From the NCBI RefSeq assembly GCF_024721315.2, contig NZ_JANFAK020000072.1, positions 1 to 41,703 of the forward strand: a stretch of 41,703 nt of DNA, written 5' to 3'. This DNA comes from Streptomyces sp. Isolate_45 (GTDB lineage Bacteria > Actinomycetota > Actinomycetes > Streptomycetales > Streptomycetaceae). Shown one piece after another: positions 1-8,689 of this stretch (within the stretch, counting starts at the first letter, position 1; each line of letters begins with the position of its first letter). Position numbers and translations under genes: made by a program. The notes beneath the pieces were generated by a model. It had not been told where the DNA came from. It was given only the letters and a program-made list of their open reading frames with translations, and made no database searches.

Positions 1-77
1 ACTACCACCGCCAGGTGGGCGGCTACTACGGCGGCCCCCACCGCATCTGACGGGGCACCACCCGAGCGTCCGGGGCC
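1..77. repeat. Left copy of 77-bp terminal direct repeat
   Basis: Bases 1-77 are identical to 41627-41703, compared base by base. The repeat holds the last 15 codons and stop of the PRC-barrel gene plus 27 bases of downstream sequence. It shows that the two ends of the window join. Exact terminal identity of 77 bases is also the overlap a de Bruijn assembler run at k = 77 leaves on a closed contig. Confidence 0.97.
3..50 (+). CDS. 3' end of PRC-barrel gene (partial, repeat copy)
   Basis: Only the last 15 codons and the TGA stop at 48-50 are present, reading YHRQVGGYYGGPHRI. This is identical to the C-terminus of the complete gene at 41323-41676. It is the same gene seen twice because the window ends overlap, or the tail of a second copy if the repeat is genuinely duplicated. 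It should not be counted as a separate gene. Confidence 0.9.
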   Translation, partial: YHRQVGGYYGGPHRI

Positions 78-122
78 GGGGCGGCAACCACACGGTTGCC
101 GCCCCGCCCTCCGTGTTGCCGC

Positions 123-160
123 CCCCACGCTCCACACGGTTGCCCCACGCTCCACACGGT
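123..160. repeat. Tandem 20-bp repeat, two units
   Basis: An 18-base string (CCCCACGCTCCACACGGT) occurs at 123-140 and again at 143-160, a period of 20. It lies in the spacer between the PRC-barrel tail and the polyphosphate kinase gene. Related but imperfect CACGGTTGCCGCC strings precede it. No function is evident; it may mark slippage in the leader of the downstream gene. Confidence 0.8.
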
Positions 161-212
161 GGCCGCCGCGCCCTCCACGCTTCCACCCGGCATCGTCGGG
201 TAGGCGCACGAG

Positions 213-1232
213 GTGGAAGACGAAGCAGGAGCGCGAGACGAAGCGGTGGAACCGGGCGAGAACCTGCTTTCGGGGTTGAGCGTCGACGCGAGCAGGCCGG
301 AGCAACCCGTCCTGCTGGACGCCGGAGGGGCTCCCATCCGGACATGGCAGGAGAACTACCCCTACCAGCGGAAGGTGGGGCGCGCCGAGTACGAGCGGGA
401 CAAGCGCATCCTGCAGATCGAACTGCTGAAGCTGCAACGCTGGGTGCGCGAGACCGGCGCCCGGGTGTTGGTGCTCTGCGAGGGGCGGGACGCCGCGGGC
501 AAGGGCGGCACCATCCAACGCTTCACCGAACGCCTCAACCCCCGCGGGGCCCGCATCGTCGCCCTGGAGAAGCCGACCGAGTGGGAAGCCGGACAGTGGT
601 ACTTCCAACGCTACGTCGCGCACCTGCCGGGCCCGGGGGAGATCGTCTTCTTCGACCGGTCCTGGTACAACCGCGCCGGCGTCGAGAAGGTGATGGGGTT
701 CTGCACGGACGGCGAGTACGACCTCTTCCTGCGGCAGTGCCCCGCCTTCGAGACGATGCTGGTGGACGACGGGGTCCTGCTGGTCAAGTTCTGGTTTTCG
801 GTGTCCAGGGCCGAACAGCGCACCCGGTTCGCGATCCGGCAGGTGGACCCGGTCCGGCAGTGGAAACTGTCACCCACCGACCTGGCCTCCCTCGACCTGT
901 GGGACGCGTACACGCGGGCCAAGGTAGCGATGTTCCGTGCCACCGACACCGAGGCGGCGCCCTGGGCGGTCGTCAAGAGCAACGACAAGCGGCGCGGACG
1001 GCTGGAGGCGATGCGCAGCCTGCTGTGGCGCGTCGAATACGACAACAAGGACCCGGACGCCATCGGCCGGCCCGACCCGCTGATCGTCGGGGCGGCCGAC
1101 ACGCTCCTCGAACAGGGTGAGGAGCCCACCGCGCTGTCCCCCACGCCCCTGACCGGCCGGCCGACCGGGGGGCCGGGCCACCACCCCGCGCCCGTCCCGC
1201 CCGAGGAGCCTACGGGGCCTGCGTCGGGGTGA
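213..1232 (+). CDS. ppk2: Polyphosphate kinase 2 family protein (PPK2)
   Basis: 339 residues. PPK2 enzymes move phosphate between polyphosphate and nucleotides in the cytoplasm, usually making NTP or NDP at the expense of polyphosphate. The sequence shows a Walker A-like loop EGRDAAGKGG (about 90-99), a Walker B-like strand IVFFDRSWYNRAG (about 143-155) and the lid-helix arginines in SRAEQRTRF (about 197-205). The length fits a single-domain PPK2. The last 45 residues are Pro/Gly-rich and probably disordered. The GTG start at 213 has no clear Shine-Dalgarno sequence; an in-frame GTG at 246 is the main alternative and would remove only an acidic leader. The gene's 3' end overlaps the converging TetR gene by 23 bases. 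The substrate class (ADP or AMP preference) cannot be read from the sequence with certainty. Confidence 0.93.
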   Translation: MEDEAGARDEAVEPGENLLSGLSVDASRPEQPVLLDAGGAPIRTWQENYPYQRKVGRAEYERDKRILQIELLKLQRWVRETGARVLVLCEGRDAAGKGGTIQRFTERLNPRGARIVALEKPTEWEAGQWYFQRYVAHLPGPGEIVFFDRSWYNRAGVEKVMGFCTDGEYDLFLRQCPAFETMLVDDGVLLVKFWFSVSRAEQRTRFAIRQVDPVRQWKLSPTDLASLDLWDAYTRAKVAMFRATDTEAAPWAVVKSNDKRRGRLEAMRSLLWRVEYDNKDPDAIGRPDPLIVGAADTLLEQGEEPTALSPTPLTGRPTGGPGHHPAPVPPEEPTGPASG

Positions 1233-1782
1233 ACCTCGTGAGGACCAGCAGGGTGTCGACGAGTTCCTCCGCGGGCGCCCCGGTCGCCAGGCGGCGCAGT
1301 TGCTGGCCGAAGACCAGGGCCACGGCGACACCCGCCAGACGTTCGGGGTCCGGCACGCCGAGGTGCGTCAGGATCCGGGTGGCCAGCAGGTCGTAGGCGG
1401 CGAAGCACTCGGCCGCGGCGGCACGCAGCCGCTCGTCGCGACCTGCCTGGACGTACAGCTCGAAGGGCGCGATGTGGCGGCTGTCGAAGACGTTGCCGCC
1501 CGCGACCCCCGCCACCACCTCGGCCGCCTGCCCGATGTCGAAACGCTCGTCGGAGCACGCGTCGGCGAGCGCCGTGAAGTGCCGGGTCTCCTCGGCCACG
1601 AAGTGCAACAGGCTTTCGCGCAACAGCTCGTGCTGGGTGGCGAAGTGGTAGGTGACGGAACCGAGTGAGACCCCGGCCTCCTTGGCGATCCGCCGGTTGG
1701 TGACCGCGGCGATGCCGTCCTGCCCGATGATCCGCAGCACGGCGTCGATGATGCTCTGGCGGGTCTCGGAAGCATGGGGCAT
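1210..1782 (-). CDS. TetR/AcrR family transcriptional regulator
   Basis: 190 residues. The N-terminal helix-turn-helix is clear: RQSIIDAVLRIIGQDGI, then VTNRRIAKEAGVSLGSVTYHF with the family's typical YHF end of the recognition helix. The rest is a helical ligand-binding and dimerisation domain. The start at 1782 is preceded by AGGA with 7-base spacing, which decides it over an in-frame ATG at 1800. The gene is divergent from the SDR gene at 1924, and a perfect 26-bp palindrome lies between them. The likely role is ligand-responsive repression of the SDR gene and of itself. The inducer is unknown. Confidence 0.92.
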   Translation of the reverse strand: MPHASETRQSIIDAVLRIIGQDGIAAVTNRRIAKEAGVSLGSVTYHFATQHELLRESLLHFVAEETRHFTALADACSDERFDIGQAAEVVAGVAGGNVFDSRHIAPFELYVQAGRDERLRAAAAECFAAYDLLATRILTHLGVPDPERLAGVAVALVFGQQLRRLATGAPAEELVDTLLVLTRFTPTQAP

Positions 1783-1874
1783 GTCGACATCCTGCCCCAT
1801 CGGCCACCGCGACCACCCTTGGGGGCGAGGGGAGTTGGGGTGCCGCGCGGTGTGGACAGCCGGCGGGACGATCC

Positions 1875-1900
1875 CTACTGTTCGTTCGAACGAACAGTAG
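1875..1900. promoter_or_regulatory. Perfect 26-bp palindrome, probable TetR operator
   Basis: Each 13-base arm reads CTACTGTTCGTTC and its exact reverse complement, with no spacer. The core is TGTTCGTTCGAACGAACA. It ends 23 bases before the SDR start codon and lies about 92 bases upstream of the TetR start, so it can overlap both promoters. Symmetry and position are seen directly. Assignment to the adjacent TetR protein is inferred from the usual layout of divergent TetR pairs. Confidence 0.9.
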
Positions 1901-1923
1901 AGGGCGGCCGAACGGGAGTCATC

Positions 1924-2715
1924 GTGGACATATCCGGATCGAACGTGCTGCTCACCGGTGCCACCGGAGGCATCGGCTCCGACCTGGCGGTGCGGCTGGC
2001 GACCCAAGGGGCCCGCCTCACGCTCACCGGGCGTCGGGAGGAGGCCCTCAAGGCCACCGCGGACGCCTGCGGCGCCCGGACCGTGGTCGCCGACCTGGCC
2101 CTCCGGTCCGACGTCGTCCGGCTCGCCGGAACCTGCGCCGGGACGGACATCCTCGTCGCGAACGCCGCCCTGCCCGCCAGCGGCGACCTCCTCGACTACA
2201 CCGAGGAACAACTCGACCGCGCCCTCGACGTCAACCTGCGCGCGCCCGTATTGCTCTCCCGACTGCTCGCGGAGCACATGGTGGCCCGCGGACGGGGGCA
2301 CATCGTGCTGGTCGGCTCCATTTCCGGCAAGGCGGCGACCCGATCGACCTCCCTCTACAACGCCACGAAGTTCGGGCTGCGCGGCTTCGCCCTCGCCCTG
2401 CGCCAGGAACTCAGGGGCACCGGGGTCGGCGTGTCCCTCGTCCAGCCCGGCTTCGTCCGCGACGCGGGCATGTTCGCGGACACGGGCGCCACCCCGCCGA
2501 GCGGCATCAGGACGGTGACACCCCGACAGGTCACCGACGGCGTCGTACGAGCCGTCCGCCGCGACCGCTGCGAGGTCAACGTGGCGCCGCTGGAACTGCG
2601 CCTGCTCAGCGCCATCGCCGGGCAGTTCCCCGGCTTCGCCGAACGCGTCCAGGCCCGGACGGACATCGACGGCTCGGTACGCCGCATGGTCGAGGCCCAG
2701 CGCTCACACCGCTAG
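1924..2715 (+). CDS. Short-chain dehydrogenase/reductase (SDR)
   Basis: 263 residues, a classical SDR length. Motifs: the cofactor loop TGATGGIG (11-18), NAA in place of the usual NAG (80-82), catalytic Ser in GSIS (near 132), YNATK (Tyr145, Lys149) and PG (175-176). It should oxidise or reduce an alcohol/carbonyl pair with NAD(P)(H) in the cytoplasm; the TGR after the second strand would favour NADP(H). The GTG start at 1924 follows GGGAG with about 5-base spacing. The divergent TetR gene and the palindrome just upstream suggest induction by a small molecule, perhaps the substrate. The substrate itself is not identifiable. Confidence 0.93.
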   Translation: MDISGSNVLLTGATGGIGSDLAVRLATQGARLTLTGRREEALKATADACGARTVVADLALRSDVVRLAGTCAGTDILVANAALPASGDLLDYTEEQLDRALDVNLRAPVLLSRLLAEHMVARGRGHIVLVGSISGKAATRSTSLYNATKFGLRGFALALRQELRGTGVGVSLVQPGFVRDAGMFADTGATPPSGIRTVTPRQVTDGVVRAVRRDRCEVNVAPLELRLLSAIAGQFPGFAERVQARTDIDGSVRRMVEAQRSHR

Positions 2716-2847
2716 ACCCTGGACCGTCCCCGGGCCATCTCCCCGCGCGTCCGGCCGTACCCCCCCAGCCCCGTACCCCCCGCCCCGTACTACTCCCTCC
2801 CGCGCGACGCCCTCCACCCCCACTCCACGTGAACGGAGAGCACGACT

Positions 2848-5313
2848 GTGCCGAGTAGCCACCCCCTCCCGAACACCGTGCCCGGCCCACCCCCCACCCC
2901 CGGCGTCGAGCGCCGGTCCCTGCTCCGATTAGGGGCCCTGCTGGCCGCCGGTGGGGTCGCGGCCCTCGTCCCCGCCCCGATCGCGCACGCCGCGACGCGC
3001 GGCCGGGGCACCGACACGGTGACGACCACCTACAAGGGCCGCGCCCCGTACGGCAACGACCAATGGGCGTACGTCGCCTTCGACGTCCCCACCGGGGTCC
3101 GGCGGATATCCGTCTCCACCACCCACGACGCCGCCGCCGGCATCCTGGACCTCGGCATCTTCGGCCCGTCCGGCTTCCGCGGCTGGTCGGGCGGCGCCCG
3201 GTCCGGGTTCACCCTCTCCGCGGCGGACGCCACACCGGGCTACGCCCCCGGCCCCGTCGAGCCCGGCAACTGGTCCGTCATCCTGGGGCCGATGGTCGGC
3301 GCCACCGGCGGCATGGACTGGCAGGTCGACGTCACCCTGCACCACGGCGACCCGCTGCCCCGGACCCCGTACGACATCCTCCCCGCCGCCGTGCCCGGAC
3401 GGGGCCCCGGCTGGTACCGCGGCGACCTGCACCTGCACAGCGTCCACTCCGACGGCCAACGCACCGTCGACGAGATCGTCGCGGCCGCCCGCCAGGAGGG
3501 CCTGCACTTCCTCGCCACGTCCGACCACAACACCAGCTCCACCGGGGTGACCTGGCGCGGCAACATCCCGACCGACCTGCTGGTCATCAACGCGGAGGAG
3601 GTCACCACGCGCCACGGCCACTGGCTCGCGGTCGGCCTGCCCCAGGGCGAGTGGGTGGACTGGCGCTACGGCCCCGCGGACCAAGGGGCGTTCGACGGCC
3701 ACGCCCGGCGCGTGCACAGCCTGGGCGGGCTCACGATCGCCGCCCACCCGCTGACCCCGGCACCGGGATCGTTCTGGGAGTTCGGCCTCGACCGCGTGGA
3801 CGCGCTGGAGGTGTGGAACGGACCGTGGACCCTGGACGACGCGGCGAACATCGCCGCCTGGCACGTCATGCTCTGCCTCGGCAAACGGATCGCCGCCGTC
3901 GGCAACAGCGACGCCCACAGCCCCGCCGACGCCGTCGGCCGCCCGCACAACGTGGTGCACGCCACCGGCCTGTCGACGCCCGCCGTGCTCGAAGCCCTGC
4001 GCCTGGGCCGGTCCTACGCCGTCGAGTCCGCCGCCGTGACCCTGGACTTCACCGCCCGTTCCGGCGCGGCCGTCGCGGGACCCGGCGAGGAACTGCCCCT
4101 GTCGTTCTTCGACACCGTCGACGTCACCCTCGACGTGACGGGCGCCCCCGACAGCATCGCCACGCTGTACACCGAGTGGGGCAGCATGGCCGCGACCCGC
4201 ATCGACGCCACCGGCAGCGGCCGACTGCGCTGGCGCGGCTGGGGCAAGGCCTCGATGTTCGCCCGCGCCGAGGTGCGCCGGCCCAAACCCGCCTCCACCA
4301 CCCTGGACCAACTGGTGGCCATCACCAACCCGGTGTGGTTCCACTCCGCGCGACTGCCCCCGTACGACGTCGAGCGGCGCGCGCTCTTCCTCACCGAGCG
4401 CCGCCCCGACGGGTCGTGGAGCAGCATGCGTCCGCTGCCCGGCGCCGCCGGTGCCGCCTCGTTCGCGGGGGTGCAGAGCGCCGCGGCCGGGACGGCGGAC
4501 GGCTCCGTCGTGGTGCTGGGCATCGCACCCGACAACGGCCTGTGGCTGACGACCGTACGGGGTACGGCCGCCCTCGGGCCGTGGCGGCGCGTCGCCGGAC
4601 CGGACGGCGCCACCGGCTTCACCGTCCGGGACGCGGACATCGCCGCCATGCCCGACGGCACCTGCCGGATCGTGGCGACGGCCATGGACGGCACGACCCA
4701 CCACCAGCAGCGCCGCGCCGACGGCGGGCTGACCGGCTTCCGGCCCGTCCCCGGCCCCACCGCGAACAGCCACTGGGGCGCGACACGGGTCGCCATCGCC
4801 GCCATGCCCGACGGGAGCGCCCAACTGCTCTCCTACGGCACGGACGGTGCCATGTACCACCGTGTCCAGGGGCGCGACGGTACCTGGACGCCCTGGGGGC
4901 GCCCGGCCGGCCACGGCGGAGCCCCGACGTTCTCCGGCCCGTCCCTGGCGATCACCGGCATGCCCGACGGATCCGCCCAGGTACTCGCGATCGGCCTCGA
5001 CGGGATGGTCTACCACCAGGTGCGGCGCGCCGACGGTTCCTGGACCGGATTCCGGCCGCCGAGGGGCGTCACGACCCCCACCATGGGGGCCAGCGCCATC
5101 GGCATCACGGGGACGCCCGACGGCTCCGCCCAGGTCGTGGCGGTCGGCCTCGACGGCCGCCTCTGGCACAACGTCCGAAGGCCGGACGGCTCCTGGACAC
5201 CGTTCGCGCAGGTCCCCGGCCCGAACGGGCGCGACCCCTTCCCCGCGGGGCAGTGCCGCGTCACCACCCTGCCCGACGGCACCACCCACGTGACGGCCAT
5301 CAGCGCCGGCTGA
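2848..5313 (+). CDS. Tat-exported PHP-domain metallohydrolase with C-terminal propeller repeats
   Basis: 821 residues. The N-terminus carries a twin-arginine signal (RRSLLRLG at 22-29, then a hydrophobic stretch ending at AHA), so export folded through Tat is expected. A beta-rich region (about 55-165) precedes a PHP/CehA-like hydrolase domain with metal ligands in GDLHLHSVHSDG (His195, His197), TSDHN (226-227), NAEE (250-251), AAHP (His300) and GNSDAH (355-357). From about residue 540 to the end, five to six repeats of about 51 residues with MPDGSAQVLAIGLDG-like and RRADGSWTGF-like segments resemble a tectonin/lectin-type beta-propeller. GTG start 2848 has GGAGAG 7 bases upstream. Known PHP enzymes hydrolyse phosphoesters; an extracellular phosphoesterase with a carbohydrate- or surface-binding propeller is inferred. 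Confidence 0.88.
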   Translation: MPSSHPLPNTVPGPPPTPGVERRSLLRLGALLAAGGVAALVPAPIAHAATRGRGTDTVTTTYKGRAPYGNDQWAYVAFDVPTGVRRISVSTTHDAAAGILDLGIFGPSGFRGWSGGARSGFTLSAADATPGYAPGPVEPGNWSVILGPMVGATGGMDWQVDVTLHHGDPLPRTPYDILPAAVPGRGPGWYRGDLHLHSVHSDGQRTVDEIVAAARQEGLHFLATSDHNTSSTGVTWRGNIPTDLLVINAEEVTTRHGHWLAVGLPQGEWVDWRYGPADQGAFDGHARRVHSLGGLTIAAHPLTPAPGSFWEFGLDRVDALEVWNGPWTLDDAANIAAWHVMLCLGKRIAAVGNSDAHSPADAVGRPHNVVHATGLSTPAVLEALRLGRSYAVESAAVTLDFTARSGAAVAGPGEELPLSFFDTVDVTLDVTGAPDSIATLYTEWGSMAATRIDATGSGRLRWRGWGKASMFARAEVRRPKPASTTLDQLVAITNPVWFHSARLPPYDVERRALFLTERRPDGSWSSMRPLPGAAGAASFAGVQSAAAGTADGSVVVLGIAPDNGLWLTTVRGTAALGPWRRVAGPDGATGFTVRDADIAAMPDGTCRIVATAMDGTTHHQQRRADGGLTGFRPVPGPTANSHWGATRVAIAAMPDGSAQLLSYGTDGAMYHRVQGRDGTWTPWGRPAGHGGAPTFSGPSLAITGMPDGSAQVLAIGLDGMVYHQVRRADGSWTGFRPPRGVTTPTMGASAIGITGTPDGSAQVVAVGLDGRLWHNVRRPDGSWTPFAQVPGPNGRDPFPAGQCRVTTLPDGTTHVTAISAG

Positions 5314-5323
5314 GGGCCGGCGC
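5303..5323 (+). terminator. Hairpin spanning the PHP gene stop codon
   Basis: Arms GCGCCGGC (5303-5310) and GCCGGCGC (5316-5323) are exact complements around a 5-base loop that contains the TGA stop. No T-run follows, as is usual for Streptomyces terminators. It could end transcription or protect the 3' end. The next gene starts about 195 bases later. Confidence 0.5.
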
Positions 5324-5518
5324 GCACCGTCGGTCGTCGCTCGTCCCCGACCGCCTCCCGCTCCTGGTCGCACGCCCCGCCCGTCCCCGGCACCAGGGCC
5401 CGCACGACCTGGAACCCGGCCCCACCACGTCGCCCGAGCGGTGGGGCCGGACGCGTAGGATCCCCCTCATCACACCATCGGCCTTTCGTACGGCCCGATT
5501 CGAGAAGAAGTCGCCTGG

Positions 5519-7432
5519 ATGTCCCAGGAACCCACCACCACGCCGGACCCGGTCCCGTGGGCGGAGCTCGACCATTTCCGCGGCTCCGCCGAGAACATTC
5601 CCGAAGTGCTGTCCGCCTGCACCGACCCGGCGCGGTCGAAGCGCGCCCTCGCCGAGCTGTGGGACTGCCTCCAGCACCAGGGCGGCACGCTGGTCTCCGC
5701 CGCCCCGCCTGTATTGCCCGTCCTGCTCGACTGGGCGCACGACCCCACTTCCGGCCTACGGCTCCCCGCGCTCGGCCTCATCGGCGAACTGGCCAGGGAC
5801 GGGCGTACCTCGCAGCCGTCGTTCGTCGCCGCGGCCTGGTTCCCGGCATGGGAACGCGCCACGCCCCGGCTGCTGGAACTCCTGGCCGACCCGGACCCCG
5901 AAGTGCGGCGCCTGGTCCCCTTCCCGCTCGCCCAAGCCGTCGCCGGCGCCGCCGAGGTCCTCCCGGCGCTGCACGCGCGCTGGAAGGCGGAGCCCGACAC
6001 GAGCGCGGCCGTCGGACTCGTCTTCGCCGCCGGCCAACTGCTGCGGCACACCCCGGCACGGTGGCCGCCCGAGGTGATCGACTGGCTCACGGCCCTCCCC
6101 GCGCACCCCGACCCGGACCAGCGGTTCGCCGGCGTCCTCGCACTGCGCCGCAGCGGGCTCGGCGGCCGGGACCCCCGACACCTCGACGAGGCCGCCGCCT
6201 ACATCGGCGCCGCCCGCACCGAGGCGTGGCAGCGTTCCTGGGCCGGTCCGGGCCGGCCCGAGTGGCTGCCCACCCGGATCGACGGGCTGCTCGGCGACGA
6301 CCGCGAAGGGCGGACCCGCCTCGCGGCCACGCTGCTTGAGCGGGGCGACGGCAACGCCCTGCCCGTGGCCGACGCCGTGATGAGCCGCTGGCGCTCGCCC
6401 GTGCGCACCCTCCTGCCCCTGGTCGCGGCCCGACTGTCCGACCCGGCCCCACCGCACCGCCGCCGGGCCGTCGCCCTACTCGCCGCCGCCGGCCGGCGCG
6501 CCGAGCCCTGGGCCGACGAACTCGTCGCCGCCTGCGCGGACGAGGAGCGCCACGTCGCTCCGTCCGCCCTGCACGCACTGGTGCGGATCGGGGATCCGCG
6601 CGCCGTCCCGCTGGCGGCCGAGCGGCTGCGCCGCCCCTTCCACGGCCTGCGGCCCGCCACCTGCCACGGCGGTACGCACATGCCCTCGCTCGGCGACGTA
6701 CTGAACCCGCTGCGCCCGTTCGCCGCCGACCTGCTGCCCGCCCTGCGGGACCGGCTGCGCACGGCGCCGACGTCCGACGAACGGCGCGGCCTGCTCGGGG
6801 TGCTGACGGACTGGGGGGCCTCGGCGGCGCCCGCCACCGGCGACCTCGTGGCCCTGCTCGGTACGGACGCGGAGCCGTGGGCGCTCGACGCCCTGGTGGC
6901 CATCGGCACGCCGGAGGCCCGGTCGGCGGCCCTGCCGGTCGTCGAGGCCTCCCTGGGCGGACCGGACACTCGGGCACCCGAACGCCACTGGCGGCTCACC
7001 GGGGATCCGACGGCCCTGCTGGCGCCCGGGGCGGCGCGTCCGCGCCCGGAGCTGCTGGCCGAACTGGGCCCGGCGGCCGCTTCCCTGGCCGCCGTGATCC
7101 GGAGCGAGCCGAAGCTCGCGTGGCCGGGTTGGGGCAGCGTCTGGTCGCGGTACGCGTTGTGGCGGATCACCGCCGATCCCGCCGACGCCCGGGAGGCCGT
7201 CGCGGTCGCGGGACGGACCCTCCGCGAGGAACGCGTCATCGGCGCCCACGGAATCCGGGCGCTGGAGCACCTGGCGGCCCTGGGACCGCTCGCCCGGCCG
7301 CTGGTGCCCGTACTGCACCCCGTGCTCACCGCCGACGTCCGGCCGGTAGGTCCGGGACAGTGGGGCAGCGTTCCCGAGGATGACGCCCTGTGCGAAGCCG
7401 CGCGGACCCTGCTGACGGCCGCCGGGGGATAG
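5519..7432 (+). CDS. HEAT-repeat protein
   Basis: 637 residues made of helical repeats. Repeat-like units are visible throughout, for example VLPVLLDWAHDPTSGLRLPA, LLELLADPDPEVRRLVPFPL, RRRAVALLAAAGRRAEPWAD, APSALHALVRIGDPRAVPLA and GDLVALLGTDAEPWALDALV. HEAT solenoids are protein-binding scaffolds; no catalytic motif is seen, and no signal peptide or membrane segment. Start ATG 5519 has only a weak purine-rich stretch (GAGAAGAAG) upstream. It is transcribed alone on this strand, with about 200 bases of non-coding sequence before it. Partner and role are unknown. Similar HEAT proteins are common as orphan genes in Streptomyces. Confidence 0.85.
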   Translation: MSQEPTTTPDPVPWAELDHFRGSAENIPEVLSACTDPARSKRALAELWDCLQHQGGTLVSAAPPVLPVLLDWAHDPTSGLRLPALGLIGELARDGRTSQPSFVAAAWFPAWERATPRLLELLADPDPEVRRLVPFPLAQAVAGAAEVLPALHARWKAEPDTSAAVGLVFAAGQLLRHTPARWPPEVIDWLTALPAHPDPDQRFAGVLALRRSGLGGRDPRHLDEAAAYIGAARTEAWQRSWAGPGRPEWLPTRIDGLLGDDREGRTRLAATLLERGDGNALPVADAVMSRWRSPVRTLLPLVAARLSDPAPPHRRRAVALLAAAGRRAEPWADELVAACADEERHVAPSALHALVRIGDPRAVPLAAERLRRPFHGLRPATCHGGTHMPSLGDVLNPLRPFAADLLPALRDRLRTAPTSDERRGLLGVLTDWGASAAPATGDLVALLGTDAEPWALDALVAIGTPEARSAALPVVEASLGGPDTRAPERHWRLTGDPTALLAPGAARPRPELLAELGPAAASLAAVIRSEPKLAWPGWGSVWSRYALWRITADPADAREAVAVAGRTLREERVIGAHGIRALEHLAALGPLARPLVPVLHPVLTADVRPVGPGQWGSVPEDDALCEAARTLLTAAGG

Positions 7433-7490
7433 CGGGGGAGGGCGCGGTCCCGCACGGGAACCGAGGACGGGAACGGTGGGCATCGCGGTG

Positions 7491-7931
7491 TCACTTCGCC
7501 TTCTGTACGGACGGTCGGGGATCGAGGTTCAGTACGCGGTCGACGGCGATCTCGATGACGACCAGGTCCGGCGGGTCGGGTGGCGCCACGCGGTAACGGG
7601 CGGTGTAGCGGCGCACCGCCTCGGCCACGCGCACGGGGTCGTCGGTGACGGCCGCCCGACCTTCGAGGGTGACCCAGCGGAAGCCGTCCGCCCGGCACAG
7701 GGCCGCACGCCCCGCCGGGCCACCCGCCGGCCCGCCCGCCGCCACGTTCCGGGCCTTGCGGGCACCCGCCCGGGTCGTCACCCGGACCAGACCGGCGGTC
7801 GCGTCGAAGGTGAAACGGACGGGGGTGACGTGCGCGGTGCCGTCGGGGCGGAGGGTGGTGAGGGTGGCCGTGCCGGGAAGGGCCAGGAACGCCCGTGTGG
7901 AGGAAGGGACTTCGACGGTCGCACGGCTCAC
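7491..7931 (-). CDS. PPOX-class (F420-dependent-type) flavin-fold oxidoreductase
   Basis: 146 residues. Split-barrel features of the pyridoxamine-phosphate-oxidase-like family are visible: ATLTTLRPDGTAHVTPVRF near residue 20, then VTTRAGARKARNVA, and the strand FRWVTLEGRAAVTDDP. In actinobacteria many of these proteins use F420H2. The GTG start overlaps the TGA of the NmrA-like gene (GTGA, 7928-7931), so the two are translationally coupled. A long Gly/Ala insertion (AAGGPAGGPAGRAAL) sits in the middle. Substrate unknown; pairing with an NAD(P)-binding protein suggests a two-step redox module. Confidence 0.8.
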   Translation of the reverse strand: MSRATVEVPSSTRAFLALPGTATLTTLRPDGTAHVTPVRFTFDATAGLVRVTTRAGARKARNVAAGGPAGGPAGRAALCRADGFRWVTLEGRAAVTDDPVRVAEAVRRYTARYRVAPPDPPDLVVIEIAVDRVLNLDPRPSVQKAK

Positions 7932-8620
7932 TTCTTCTTCACGCCCTCGTTCCAGATCAGCTTGGCGATGTTCGGCTTCACGGCCGTGGTGATCACGCCC
8001 ATCGCCTTGCGGACGTACCGCCGCTCGCCCAACTCCCGCAGCATGGCGGCGGCGAGGTCGGCACGGGCGGTGAATACGCCGTCCGCGCTGGTCTCGGCCG
8101 TGCGGTAGTCGGTGACCACCGGATGCTCGAAGAGGCCCGACGGCCGGACGAGGGTCCAGTCGAGGTCCGTCCCCCGGACCACGTCCTCCATACGACGCAT
8201 GTCCGCGTGGAGCGTGCGGCCCAGACGCCGGTTCACCAACGGGTCGAGCACGTGGTTGAAGAAGTGCGCGCCGGTGGGCCGCCAGTGCGGGTCGGCGATG
8301 CTGGAGCTGACGACGAGGAGCCGTCCGACACCGTGGCGGACCATGGCCCCGGTGATGGCGGCGGCGCTCGCCGAATACGTGGTGACCGCCTCCGGGCCGA
8401 AGCGCGCGCCCAGCGAGGAGAGGACGGCGTCCGTCCCGCCGATCGCGGCGTCGACGGCCGCCGGGTCGGTGGCGTCGGCGACGGCCACGGAGAGCCCGGG
8501 ACGTGCGGCCAGGGAGCCCGGGCGGCGGGTCACGGCGACGACCTCGTGGCCCGCGGCGAGTGCCTGGTCGGTGATCCGGCGGCCGGTGGGTCCGTTGGCG
8601 CCGAGGACTGCGATGCGCAT
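7928..8620 (-). CDS. NmrA-like / atypical SDR NAD(P)-binding protein
   Basis: 230 residues. It begins MRIAVLGANGPTGRRI, the GxxGPTG nucleotide-binding loop of NAD(P)H-binding atypical SDRs. VVAVTRRPGSL follows the second strand, and VVSSSIAD and LVRPSGLF sit where the family's active-site region lies. It lacks the classical YxxxK in the usual position. Roles in the family range from redox sensing to reductases acting on small carbonyl compounds. It heads the operon with the PPOX gene and is divergent from a TetR gene at 8690, which probably regulates it. Confidence 0.85.
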   Translation of the reverse strand: MRIAVLGANGPTGRRITDQALAAGHEVVAVTRRPGSLAARPGLSVAVADATDPAAVDAAIGGTDAVLSSLGARFGPEAVTTYSASAAAITGAMVRHGVGRLLVVSSSIADPHWRPTGAHFFNHVLDPLVNRRLGRTLHADMRRMEDVVRGTDLDWTLVRPSGLFEHPVVTDYRTAETSADGVFTARADLAAAMLRELGERRYVRKAMGVITTAVKPNIAKLIWNEGVKKK

Positions 8621-8689
8621 GGTGTCGGTACGTCCTTCGTGTCGTGGTCGGAACGCCCTTGACTGTGCCGATCACCAAACGCAGGCTCA

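Noticed and set aside
2929..5373. An 814-codon open frame opposite the PHP gene
   Set aside because: It is antisense to a gene with a clear signal, motifs and repeats, and its translation is Gly/Arg/Val low-complexity.
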